Origin: Linnemannia schmuckeri | Taxonomy: Eukaryota; Mortierellomycota; Mortierellomycetes; Mortierellales; Mortierellaceae | Reading direction: 5' to 3' | Length of the DNA: 64,000 nucleotides | NCBI GenBank assembly: GCA_029449235.1 | Contig: JANATG010000001.1 | Coordinates: 4,402,001 to 4,466,000, forward strand | In this document: in pieces, positions 35,800 through 46,793 of the stretch | Layout: every line of letters begins with the position of its first letter | Numbering within the stretch: position 1 is the first letter of the stretch | The notes under the pieces: generated by a model | What the model saw: the letters and a program-made list of their open reading frames with translations, nothing else | The model's database searches: none | What the model was told of the DNA's origin: nothing | Position numbers and translations under genes: made by a program

Positions 35800-35960
35800 C
35801 AGATCGAGTTGGAGATGGATCTGAAAAAGTGATGACGCTTCATCGCTTCAGCTTGCGAACAAAGTGGAAGGAATAAGGCTCATAATTCAATGGGTAATAT
35901 CAGTGTGCCCCGTGATTGGTCGAAACGTGACCGGTCGTATGCGGGAGTTTTGGAACTCGG
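35800..35960 (-). promoter_or_regulatory. promoter block with CCAAT box and GCGTCATCAC, 35738 gene
   Basis: On the minus strand GACCAATC is at 35914-35921 (about 180 bases before the ATG) and GCGTCATCACTTT at 35826-35838 (about 90 bases before). Sequence around the CCAAT (CACGGGGCACACTGATATTA) matches the block at 10975 after a one-base difference or so. Order and spacing equal the left array. Confidence 0.65.
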
Positions 35961-35999
35961 GGGGTTCAAGGGGTGAAAGCAGGAAGGATTCGTCAAGAA

Positions 36000-37686
36000 G
36001 GGAAGTGCGCTACCTTTGTTGAACTCTTCGTCGGCAGTCTGAGTTTTGTCGTTTTCAGTGGTGCTCTTGACCTTGGATCTAGTGACAAGGTTGAGCCAAT
36101 CTTCCTCCCTCTCAACCAGGCACGCCTTGTTAAAGGGGAGGGATAATTAAGGGTAAATGGCTCGCTCCACCACACGTTGTCTACTGTTATATATTCTTCA
36201 GACCTACTGAATACATTGCAAACACATATATTCGTTGATGACGAGGAGCCTGGTGTCATCCTTGGTTTTTGATAGGCATCCACGTCCAACAAGGCGTCAT
36301 TTTACATTCTCGAACACATCGCTGACATAGTCCGAGAGATAGCGCTCGCGATGATCCACCGGTCTGCGAAGCTTGCGGAATAGCACGTTGAAAAGGTCGT
36401 CGAAGAGAACATGAGGGCACACTTGAAGGAGAGTCCATCGTGCACTTGTGAACGTCTCAGCCCAACCAGGAACCCCAAGACGGTACTTTAAGATAAGGAG
36501 TCGAGAGAAAAAGAGCAACAGAGTAATCTTGCGTGCATAGGCGTTGTTGAGAGTCCCGGGTGTCGTTCAGGTGCTTCTGGACGGTGGAGTGGAGCGTCAT
36601 CGTGTTCCCTGATCCTCAGTCGTCGCTCGACGCGTTGAATTAAAAGTTCCAGTGCGGAGACAAAAGCTCAATCACAGCACGGATCTTGTCACAGCCTGTG
36701 TGAACATAAAGAAACACGCATGTGGTCAGTACCGTGCTTCAAGCTCTAGGTGATATCCATAGATTACACGTTGCAGCAAGTGGCATACCGGAGACGCCGA
36801 ACACGGGAGATATGGTACCTATTATCCTCCTTTACGAGTTCGAGAATGGAGCTAGCCGCAAGATGCCTTGTTAACGAGTCGGGTGGTATTGGATCGGGTA
36901 GGTCCATGAATAGTAGGGTCTCTGGAGCTTCTCCGAATCCACGCCACCATGCGCTAGGCAACCCTCGAATATATTATTTGGTGGCTGGAAATGTCTTCTC
37001 GCCTCTCATAAACGCGCTGAGAAAGTCAACGATTGGTCCTGGCGCAAAGAACTTGTCCGTGCTCCGTTTGATGTCAGTATGGAGGTCGCCTAGTAATGCG
37101 AAAAGAGGGCAGGGTATGAGACACTTAAACCACAACGGGATGCAAACATAACGCTCATAAAGCAATTGCACTAACCAGAGAGAGGGATGCTAGGACGAGA
37201 AACATCCGAAAGAGAGCCAGGAAGGGGAGTCAAGATTCGGGAAGGGACAGGTATATGGACCATGACATGCAATTGGAGAGGTGAATTAAGGTTTTGAACA
37301 TAAAAACAAGCTCATGCGCAAGGTCCGAATGAGTGTAAAGCGCATCTGCATTACTTGGAGGAGGGCGCTGCATAAGGATGTACGTGATGTCGTCGGGATT
37401 GTCGACAAACAGTTGAGAAAGTGGAGTTCTTAGTTTGTTCAACTCTGTCTTATTGTCGAGAGCATCGATCGTGATTGTGGAGCCTTGCTTGTCCTTGGGG
37501 ATGGAGGGAGGCACGCCAGAGAGTGGGCATTTTCGCATCAACATTAGAGAAAGAGACTGTATTATTATCCCCGATGGCCTTCTTGAGGGCGGACACCGTC
37601 TTCGTTGAAGAAATCTCAACTACGAACGCCTCCGTTAAGGAGTCGCCGTCAACAAGACACAACAGGGTTAGGTGCTTGTCGGCCAT
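36000..37686 (-). pseudogene. decayed Crinkler (CRN) with P-loop NTPase domain
   Basis: The ATG at 37686 opens a CRN ubiquitin-like header (LTLLCLVDGDSLTEAF, then a frameshift near 37520, then DDITYILMQRPPP). Its donor GTAATGCAGA is at the same place as in the intact CRN at 38304. An acceptor near 37094 leads to FFAPGPIVDFLSAFMRGE. Past a TAA, LPSAWWRGFGEAPETLLFMD and LDLPDP-like sequence follow, then FGVSG where the Walker A motif should be, but GKT is missing. Near 36300-36500, RLLILKYRLGVP and FTSARWTLLQVCPHV are typical of fungal CRN NTPase effectors. Several frameshifts and stops: a relic. The lower boundary is approximate. Confidence 0.7.
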
Positions 37687-38303
37687 GGTGTTCCGAAGTA
37701 TCTAAAGAGCAGTAGATTGTGCTGAAACATGAAGGGGAAAGCAAAGGTTGAAATGAAAAGAGTGGGTTAGAGACAGGTGTAGAAGGGAAAGGATGAAAGA
37801 AATGAAAAAAAGAAAGTTTGAAAGGAAAGGAGAGAATAAGCCGAAGGAAGAGAATAAGCCGAAGGAAGAGAGGTAACGCGGGAAAGGTGATGAAAGGCGT
37901 GGGAGCGAATGGATGGCAAAGACAAAGCGGCAAAAGGCTATGTGAGGTACAGGAAAGAAATACAGTCCCATCTCCATCCTTACAATTTGATAGAATGATT
38001 GGTGCATTTGCTAAATTTATTTTGTTGATTTACAAAAGGAAGAGAACGAGCAGTGTTGTGCATTTTGCTATTTTACAGATTTACAAAAGTTACAATGAAA
38101 GAAATGCAAAAGAAAAGAGAAGGGATAGTGCTGTACAATTTCACTTTTTACATGTCCGCCCACAAAAGATGCAAAGTAGAAAAAAAAAGTAAATGAAAAC
38201 AGAAAGAGAAAATGGAGTTGTGCCGAGGAGGGTTATCAATGCTTCTGCCAATCGATCCAGAGTGACGGACCTACCGCTAGTCATATCCATGCTCCTCGTG
38301 GCT
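37687..38303. other. intergenic between the two CRN loci
   Basis: Purine-rich on (+), with an 18-bp tandem duplication AGAGAATAAGCCGAAGGA at 37831-37866. No gene seen. Confidence 0.6.
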
Positions 38304-40251
38304 CTAAGGTCGGACCGTGGCGAGGTTCCCCAGCAGGGAATTCAGGACAGTTGTCTCCTGGAATAGCTCAGACTTGTCCGTAGTGATCCGTGACAGTCCA
38401 AAATCCACGAAATAGAAGCTGGAGGTCGAACCATCTCGCTGCACGAGGATGTTCTGTGGCCGGAGATCGCCATGTACCACACCCAAATCGTGGATTGCTG
38501 ACAGCGCCGCTCGGATTTTTCCCTGATCTGCATTATCCAAACGTACCCGACTGATGTCACATCCAACAAAGTCGGTCACCAACACCACTTCCATGCCATC
38601 CGCTACAGCAGCAATCCTAAGAGTAGGAATGTATCGACCCTGAAGCGTTCGCAAAACTTGGTAAATCCTTGCCTCGTGCTTGAGCTCCTGCGCTATGGGA
38701 CGTTCGTTCCAGAGGTCGCATTTCTTGACAACGACATTGCGGCCCTGCCATGATGCTTTGTAGGTTTGTGCACGCTCATCGTGCGAGATCAGCTCCATGT
38801 TGTCAAAAGCAGGCAGGACCACTCGTGTGGTTCCCTTGGAGCTCGATCGCGTCTTCATTCGCAGTCTAGATTGATTTTAAGAAACGTGAGTATTACTAGG
38901 AGCTGACTCGAAATATTTTAAAATTGCAGAGAGATGCATTAACAAACCTAGAAAGCAAGGACGTCTTTCTAGAAGACGTCTTTGGTTCGTACTGACTGTC
39001 CTTTCGCTCCCGTTTGTCGTCGGGTGGATTCTCATCCTCGAGAATCGTCTCCAGTTCTTGATCATTCGGAGGGTCCATGATCCATTCGTGATCATTGTGC
39101 GCCTTCCTTATAAACCACAGGTAGCACTGGAGCAAAGTTGGCTCCGTGCTGTCAAAGGCGACCGTGGGTGAAACCCAAAGGCCGGTGGAGTTTTGCTCCA
39201 CTCGCATCAGGAACCACGTCTGCTCGTAGGTAGAAAGCACACCGTATCGATATCCGTTGAGCCGCATGTAACCAAAGGCCTGTTTGAGTGCGCGCTGCAC
39301 TGGACCTGCTGCCATACCAGACCGCTCCTGCTGCTTTTGCTGCTCATAGTCTCTCACCAAGTTCTTTGACCTCAAGAAAATAGGTCTTTTTATCTCAAGG
39401 GGGAAGAGAATTGATTCTGGATCATCGAAATCGTCTCCCTTTTTCATGCACACAAGGTCAGGAATGCCACGTGGGAGCCCCATGATTCGGGTAGTTTTTG
39501 CAAATGGAGGTAAGCGCTTCACAGACCCAATGTCGTTCGAGAACAGCTCCTGAAGGCTGACTTCTGGCCCAAACTCCCTCTCTTCCTTAAACTGTGGATG
39601 CGGATATTGTGAGATTGAGTCCAGCGCCATGCTGCAAACACTGTCCTTGAAGTCTGTCCAGAGGTGAACCGATGGTGTAACTGAAGTCGAACGGTGAGAG
39701 GTGCTCGTACCAGGGCCTGATCTTTGTTGCTGTCCAGTTATAGGTCCAGGCACAAACCGCACGAAGTCATGCTCTGAGATGAGTCCTGCACAATGACGAC
39801 GGCCGCGATGATGACATATATGTGCGCAATTGAATGGGTGTAGTCGGTTAGCACAGGTACAGTGGAGAAGTTCAAGTCTAACGTGTGAATGAAAACAATG
39901 CACGTCTGCATTACCTGGACGAGGTCGCTGAACAATGATGTGAATTGTGTCATCGGGCAACTCAGTGTCAAAGACTTTGAGCAGCCTGGTGGTTGCCTTT
40001 AGCTTCTTTTTCTCAGGCCGAGTGTTGAGCAGGATGGGGATTTCGTCGTCGTCGTCATCAGTGGTTGGGATCGAGACGTGCCAGAGGGTGAGATCCTCTG
40101 CTTCCAGATCCCTAAACCAGATAGGCTTGCTGAGATGGATGGTGCTTCTGAGTTGACCAATAGTCTCCGTCAATGGTATGGTCAGTGCGAAAACTTTCGA
40201 GATGGGGTCGCCGTCAACAAGACACAACACAGTCGGGCGGTCGTCGGTCAT
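38304..40251 (-). CDS. Crinkler protein: ubiquitin-like header, REase-type nuclease, protein kinase
   Basis: Three exons, 39915-40251, 38948-39785 and 38304-38865; introns of 129 nt (phase 1) and 82 nt (phase 2); 578 residues. The header (1-112) is CRN type: VLCLVDGDPISKVFALTI, then DLTLWHVSIP, ending DDTIHIIVQRP. The middle part has GIPDLV (about 221) and LEIKRP (about 243), the D...ExK core of a PD-(D/E)XK nuclease, plus QAFGYMRLNGYRYGVLSTYE. The kinase (about 400-578) has VVVKK (Lys about 440), HGDLRPQN (Asp525) and DFG (Asp546), and stops soon after the DFG, so the C-lobe is minimal. CRN effectors of this layout are known from fungi and oomycetes and are thought to act in host or rival nuclei. 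The role here is inferred. Confidence 0.82.
39786..39914 (-). other. in-frame stopless first intron of the CRN gene
   Basis: GTAATG...GTGCAG, 129 nt, exactly 43 codons and free of stops in the coding frame, so retention would add 43 residues between header and nuclease. Splicing is supported by the same donor in the CRN relic at 37350 and by the clean QRPRPGLISEHDFV junction. Confidence 0.6.
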
Positions 40252-40544
40252 GGTGCTGTGGAGTATCAAAGGAAAGAAAGCGGAGGGAAGAAAGCGACAG
40301 TGTAAAGAGAGTGAGTGATGTAGAGAAAGCGAGGAAAAGAAACGAGGTTTGAAGTTAAAAGGAAAAGAAAGAAAAAGGTGAAGGATGGGAAGGGGTAAGT
40401 ACTACCCCTTAAATAAGTAAACATCCTAACACGTTGTTACAAAATAAGGTGGTGGCTGGGCAGCGTGGCGACGCCTTAGATTAGCAGCCATATTCTTTGT
40501 AGACATAGTATTAGTAGTGTGCCCAGCCCTCTTGTCTGCTCTTT

Positions 40545-40609
40545 GTCCTTTTACACATTACTTCTTGGACCGGAGCAGTACTGACAAGAGTTTCGCTGGC
40601 ACGCTGCAG
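40545..40609 (+). repeat. 65-bp direct repeat, copy 1
   Basis: Starts GTCCTTTTACACATTACTTC and ends CGCTGGCACGCTGCAG. The second copy is at 40644-40708, differing at only a few bases. Not coding. Confidence 0.9.
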
Positions 40610-40643
40610 GTACAAACCCCCTCTTTGATATTATGAATAGAAG

Positions 40644-40708
40644 GTCCTTTTACACATCACTTCTTGGACGAGAGCAGTACTGACAAGAGTTTCGCTGGCG
40701 CGCTGCAG
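40644..40708 (+). repeat. 65-bp direct repeat, copy 2
   Basis: Starts GTCCTTTTACACATCACTTC and ends CGCTGGCGCGCTGCAG, 99 bases downstream of copy 1 and in the same orientation. Confidence 0.9.
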
Positions 40709-41912
40709 TGTATCGTTTCGTGTGGTTCCTTAGGACACTACTATCACTACCCCCTACTATTAACCTCCCTTCAATCTACAACCCCTTTTCCTCCGTACCA
40801 ATTGAGGACTTAACAGCGGTCCTACAACTCTGGCCTTCGACCCTCTCCCTGAGTAACAACGCGAACAAAGCATCAACAGCGCACCTCGAATTCCTGCTGA
40901 AGCAAGGATTAAAAAGTAACGTCGCTGTGAACGCTTGGCTGCCACAAGCTAGTTCTAATAACCTCCATCCAAGCCCATCTCGTCATCACCGTCATCCACT
41001 CAACTGTTCGTATGCAAAATGAGGGGACGATATCCTTTTTCCCTGCTCCCTTTTCGGCTGCTCCTTTTTCGCTACTGTGAAAGACGGTCGAAAAAATAAG
41101 TGAAGGGATAGAAAAGTGATTTTTATTCCAAGGTCCTCGACAGCATTAAATAGGCGCTGTTGAGGGCACAGATGACTTCTAGCCTCGTCAAATAAAAAGG
41201 GTAGCTGTTTTACAGCACCCGATCCGCAATATTGCCATATCTACTCCCTTTATGCACCTCCGGCTCTTTCATGCTGGCCCTACTTGGAGGTAAGGTCGAA
41301 GGCCGTTCTCACACGTCGTTTGATGCTGTTAAAGAAATGGATAAGAGCGGGATGGCCCTGCCAGAGGAAAGAATGGTATATTAGCGAGTTCATTGTCTCT
41401 GATCAATTGCAGGTTGCGCCTTTTTTTCTTTTGCAGTGCAGGAAAGATCCTCAACCATTCCTCTTTTCCTTCTTCCTGCACTGCTCTCAGATGGAGGAAG
41501 AGTGCTTGTATCCTGATGTGCCTGGACCTCTTTTCGTTCTGTTTTTTACAACAAAAGCAATACGACAAAAAAATTATGCAAATAGCATAAACATGTTTGT
41601 GTATATGTATGGGAGCATGGTGTGATGGTATCGACGATGTCGCTCCTATGGCCTTCGGCCTTTTTTTTTTTCTTTTTTCTTCTCTTATTGCCGTGTTTTC
41701 TTCTTTTTTAATCACCAACACGCACTCACACACTCTCTCATCAGTTTACATTCACAAAGAAAGTCAATCACATATTCAAACTTCTCCCTGTCTTCCTGTC
41801 CTTCATTTCACTGTCTAGTCGACCTTCTTTTTCTCCCTGATAAACACAACAGACACGAACACAGCAAAAGGAAAAAAAAAAAAAAAAAAAAAAAGAACAA
41901 GTAGGACCAACT

Positions 41913-43506
41913 ATGGTGCAAAGACCCATCCTCCAAGGGTTCCGCCTTGTCACCAGCACCACCAGTCCCAACACCAACTACAACTACAGCGACCGACAAC
42001 CATTCCCATCCACATCTCTATCATTTCCGGACCTTACCTCCTTGTCTCCCTCCTCTTCCCCTTACTCCTCTTCCTCTACTTTTGTATCTTCCCTAGCAGA
42101 CCGAGGAGACGTACTCTATGTGACGGGACACAAAGACCCGACGACAAAGAAGAATATTGTCCTATGGGATGATATTTTGATCCCCTTCAAAGGCGCGATA
42201 TACATCCGCCAAGGGGCGACGGTTGTCCCTTTTCTCAAAGGTCATAATTTCAAAAAGTATGTGCAAGAAAGTTTGTTTTCTTTCAGTTTGGTACAATTGC
42301 CCTGCTTATGTGTGCTTGTTAACCCCCATGAACATAGTTTGATGTTGGTCGCGATTTGACACAACTCCTTATTTGGCTGCTTTTAGTTTGGAGCCACTTC
42401 GTATTGCGGTGGTGCCGAATGTTATCTTGGAGGTCGTGGTTGCCGAAAATCAGTCTACAGGTGACGCCGCTGTAGTCGAGGGGCAGGTCAACAAGTTGGC
42501 TGGCAGAACGAGGAAGGTCTCTCGAGAGACGTTGCTGAGCCACAGGGCAACGACGACGAAGGCGAACAAATCTGTCGAGGCTGATAAATTAGTCATCAAT
42601 ACGGACCCTCAGGAGATGGAGATCTTCATTGTCGACTATGCGGAGGATATGGTTGTAAAGGAAGAGCCTAAGGATGATGAAGTAGTAGCGCCAAAGGTTG
42701 TAATGGCGGTGCAGAAGGCGAAGGTGAAGGAGAAGGTGCAGGAGAAGGCTCCAAACAACAGCAACAACGCAGGAAGCAGCGACTCAAATATCGGCAGCGC
42801 CACAAGTAACAACGTGAACAGCAACAAAAAGCTAGGGCAGGACGAGAATGTGGTAGAGGCGGAGCAGGAGTTGATGGCGGCAGAGCGAGGGGACGCAGAG
42901 GCTCAGTTCAGAGTTGGATCCATGTATCGGCGAGACCAAGGTCTCTTACAGAGTAACGCAAAATCCAGGAAGGGGTATCTTCGAGCGGCCGAACAGGGGC
43001 ACATGAATGCGCAGTTCAAGTTTGGGACGATTCTCGAGAATGGAGATCCCAATGTTGCAAGGGATCTGGCGACGGCTGTAGATTGGTACCGGAAAGCCGC
43101 GAATCAAGGCCACCCCGAGGCCCAGATCCGACTTGGAGTACTGTATGGCAAGGGCACGGGCGTGCCGCTGGACGACAAGATGGCGCCGATTTGGTATACT
43201 AGGGCTGCCGAACAAGAAGTCGAGCTGGCTCAGTTAGCGGTCGGGGTTCAGTACTACCAAGGTAGGGTTGGGGTCCCTCCAGAATGTGTCCAAGCCCCGC
43301 ATTGGCTCAGCAAGGCCTCCGAGAAGGGGAGCGCGGACGATCAAAATCTTGGGAATCATCAGGTGCAGGAGAGTGTTAATCCTCGACCACAGACGCAGGC
43401 GCAAAAGCGTAAACAGAGTGCTTCTGCTACGAAACCAGCAAAGAAAAGAAAAGCTACGACTACTACAGCTGCCTCTGCTGCTGCTGCTGGAGCCAATAAG
43501 AAATAA
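41913..43506 (+). CDS. short Sel1-repeat protein with header, SUMO-type motif and basic tail, subgroup 2
   Basis: Exons 41913-42256 and 42387-43506, 130-nt phase-2 intron (GTATGT...TTAG), 487 residues. The header is extended by a Ser/Pro-rich stretch, then reads VTGHKDPTTKKN, IVLWDDIL, PFLKGHNFKN, LEPLRIAVVPN. The acidic linker has EIFIVDYAEDMVVKEEPKDD: VKEE is a psi-K-x-E SUMO site followed by acids. Only four Sel1 repeats are readable (about 283-430), the last with an altered loop. The tail has two basic clusters (QKRKQ, PAKKRKA), a likely bipartite nuclear signal, and an Ala-rich end. It is the shortest intact array, with repeats near the edge of recognisability. Confidence 0.82.
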
Positions 43507-43862
43507 AATTGTATTTTTTTGGTAGCCGTTGAGGTGATAAATGGTTCCTGACAGAGTAAATGACGGTACCTGGAGGGTAGTTCGGTGCGGTCAAAACAAG
43601 TTGCAAAATACACATCACAACAACCTGCGCTTCTCAAAAAGGAAAGGACTGTCGAAAATTGGTCAAACGGCAACTGAACGTCCGTCCCACGCCCAAACCT
43701 CCACTGTTTTGTTTTATGTTGTATTCTTTGTACGTTCGTCTCTTAGTCACTTTCAACCCTCTTTTGCATTCACCTCTCTACCCTTCACCTCTTTTGTCTC
43801 TGCCCTCTCTTTTCTGTCCACAACAATCAAACCACACACGCACACTCTTTTTTTATCACAAT

Positions 43863-46353
43863 ATGCTGCCTTCTTTTCGCTGCCCAGAACCAACGACCGT
43901 TGCTGATTCACAAAACAAGTCGAATGAATCACAAGAGCGTGTCCAAGTCTTTCATCCCAGCAACACCAACGACGAGTCACAGGATAGTGTCCAGGCATTC
44001 CGTCTCATAAAACCACCTTGTTCAAGTTCCTACCCCTTCTCCTCCACCACTTCCTCTTCCTCGTCCTCTTTTTTTACCTTCTCTACTGCTGCCGCTTCTG
44101 CGACCACCACTACCAACAGCACTCCACACTCGGACGCCGGCAACAATACTTCGGACTCGGACACCAACGACATAAGCACCTCAAACTCGGACGCTTACGA
44201 CGTAATACACATCGTCTGTCACAAAGACCCAATTACTCGACTGGACGTTGTGCTATGGAGCGATATCCTGACGCCTTTCATTAACGCCGTTGGTGTCAGA
44301 AACGGGACTATGCCTGTCCCCTTCCTGAAAGGAGCTGATCTCAAGAAGTAATTATTTATCATCATAAATCGCATCGTATTTTTTTTCTTGGGGTGATTTG
44401 ATATTTTTTTTCTCATTCAATGCTCTAATTGTTGAAATATTTGTTCGTTTAATTAGTCTGGAACCGCTCCGGATCCCCGCAGTGTTGGACGCCGTGCTGG
44501 ATGTTGTGATTGAGGTGCGATTGGATGATGACGACAAAGCGATAGTAGAAATCGACAAAGCGGTGGCAAAAATTAACGTAACAACGAAAGCACAACTGGA
44601 GGACACGGGGGGCAGAGATAATGACAACACACAAGACATTATTGACGAGACGACAGGGGAGGAAGTCAAGGAGATGGCGACTGAAGCTCAAGAGGTCAAA
44701 CCTGAGATTGAGGAGGGTAAGCGGGAAGATGTGAAGAGCGAGGGTAACAAGGAGGTGATCGAAGTTGACAAGGAGGTGATTGACCTGGACAAGGAAATCA
44801 TAATACTGGGTAAGGAAGTGATCAACCTTGACGAGGAGGAGGAAGTAAAGTCTGAGAGCGAGGCAGGAGCGGAGGAAGAAGGTGATGATCAGGATTATAC
44901 TGCTGACTCGAAGAGGGAGCTAAAGGCAGCCGAACGAGGAGATCTGGAAGCACAGTACAAAGTAGGATTCATATACCAGCACGGTTACGGCATCTCTCAG
45001 AATCTCACTAAAGCCAAGGAGTGGTACCTGCGAGCGGCCTTACGAGAGCACAGAGAGGCACAGTTGGAAGTCGGACAGTTTTATGAGATTGGTCAAGGAG
45101 GATGTCCCAAGGATTTTACAAAGGCCAAGGAGTGGTATCTCAAAGCGACCGCTCTTGGACATGGACTTACAGAGGCGCAGTTCCGGATTGGATATTTGTA
45201 TGAGGTTGGACATGGGAAACTTATACGGAACTACCAGACGGCTATGGGCTGGTACTTCAAGGCTGCTGGCAGAAGTAATGCGGAAGCACGGTTTCGGATC
45301 GGGTGTTTATATGAGGAAGGTCACGGTGTAGTGCAGGACTACAGGAGGGCTATGGCGTGGTATATAAAGGCGGCTGGACAGGACCACGCTGCAGCGCAGT
45401 ACAAGGCAGGACTTCTTTATTACAACGGGATTGGGATTCCACAGGACTTCATCAAGGCGCTCGAGTATTTCTTCCAGGCAGCCGATCAAGGACATGCACA
45501 AGCTCAGTACAATGTTGGCGTAATCTACAAGAATGGTCAAGGAGTGGCCGCGGACTACCAGGAAGCTATGGTGTGGTTCACCAAGGCTGGCAACCAAGGA
45601 TATTCACCAGCACAATGTGGTCTAGGTCTTCTTTACCTGCAAGGTCTTGGCGTCTCGCAGGATTATTCCAGGGCGATGGAGTGGTGTCTCAAGGCTGCAC
45701 ATCAAGGAGACAAGACAGCTCAGTACAATATTGGAGTGTTGTTCTTCTTTGGCCACGATGTGCCAGTAGACTACGAGATGGCCATGAAATGGTACATCAA
45801 GGCTGCCGAGCAAGGATATGCATTAGCCCAGGATGCCATTGGTAGACTGTTCCTCAACGGCCAAGGAGTACCTCAGGATACCCCAAAAGCCGTACAATGG
45901 CTCACCAAGGCAGCCAACGCTGGATATGTCACAGCCCAGTACACCCTGGGCATTCTCTACACCCGCGGCCAAGGCGTCCCGGTTGACTATACCATGGCAA
46001 CAACTTGGCTTCTCAAGGCTGCAAAGCAGGAATATGCCGAGGCCCAATGTGGGATTGGGTTGTTGTATCACCTCGGTGACGGCGTTCCTCAAGATCACAC
46101 CCAAGCCATGGAATGGCTCTTGAAAGCCGCCCATCAAGGACAGGCTGCAGCTCAGCATTTGGTCGGGACGTTCTATGAGTCGGGGCAGCATGTTTTGAAG
46201 AGCTACAAGACGGCGGAGGAGTGGTACGGCAACGCTGTCAGAAATGGGCACCAACAAGCGCAGGAGAGTTTAGAAGCATTGAGGAGTAAGATGACAGAGG
46301 AAGAACGGGCAGAAGGAAAAGACGACATAGTTTCAAAGAAACGAAAGGTTTGA
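43863..46353 (+). CDS. long Sel1-repeat protein with SUMO-interaction-like linker and KKRKV tail, subgroup 2
   Basis: Exons 43863-44347 and 44457-46353, 109-nt phase-2 intron (GTAATT...TTAG), 793 residues. The header is preceded by about 90 residues rich in Ser/Thr/Asn, then HIVCHKDPITRLD, VVLWSDILTPF, PFLKGADLKN, LEPLRIPAVLD. The linker (about 180-320) is strongly acidic, with VIDLD (about 269) and VINLDEEEE (about 283) resembling SUMO-interacting motifs, and three V-K-x-E sites (44695, 44731, 44844). Twelve Sel1 repeats (about 323-760) follow. The last residues SKKRKV form a textbook monopartite nuclear signal. A nuclear scaffold that binds or carries SUMO is a reasonable inference. It is the longest protein of the family here. 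Confidence 0.87.
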
Positions 46354-46519
46354 AAAAGAACATAAAAGTAAAATCATAGTTTTACTGTAATTCTCTCGAC
46401 CGATGTAATTCCTAACTGTGGCAAGCTGCATTTTGTCTTTCTTGCCGCCTTTTTTTCCCTCTCTCGTTCTCTTCTTTGTTCCTTTTCCTTTGTGAAGTTA
46501 CATTCAGTTGATGGCAACC

Positions 46520-46650
46520 CTTGGATCTAAAACCACGTTTTTCACATTTTGCCTTTGTCGCTCATTATGGAAACAGCAGATGTGTGGCAACGGATCCTCA
46601 ACAACATAAAGTGAAGGACGTGGTAGCAAGACTTAGCTCCTCCCCGTTTC
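46520..46650 (+). promoter_or_regulatory. second promoter type, upstream of 46794
   Basis: Alignable with 48670-48800 upstream of the broken copy at 48943: AAACCACGTTT, TTTGTC near 46553, CATTATGGAAA (46564), then CAACATAAAG and GAAGGAC. It differs from the CCAAT-type block of the left array. CACGTT resembles an E-box half. Confidence 0.5.
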
Positions 46651-46793
46651 TCTTTCTTTTAATCAAACAACTAGCACCTTATATCTCGGCCACCTACCAG
46701 TTCACACACGCCCCCGACTTGCTCTCAATTCACCCAACATTGTATACTCAACTTGAACAATAGCAGCGATAAGAAAAAAATCTCACAACATAT

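Larger units (their letters stand above)
40252..41912. other. region between CRN locus and second Sel1 array
   Basis: No gene recognised. It contains two 65-bp direct repeats (listed separately), an A run at 41872-41894 just before the next start codon, and a TC-rich leader. Confidence 0.55.
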
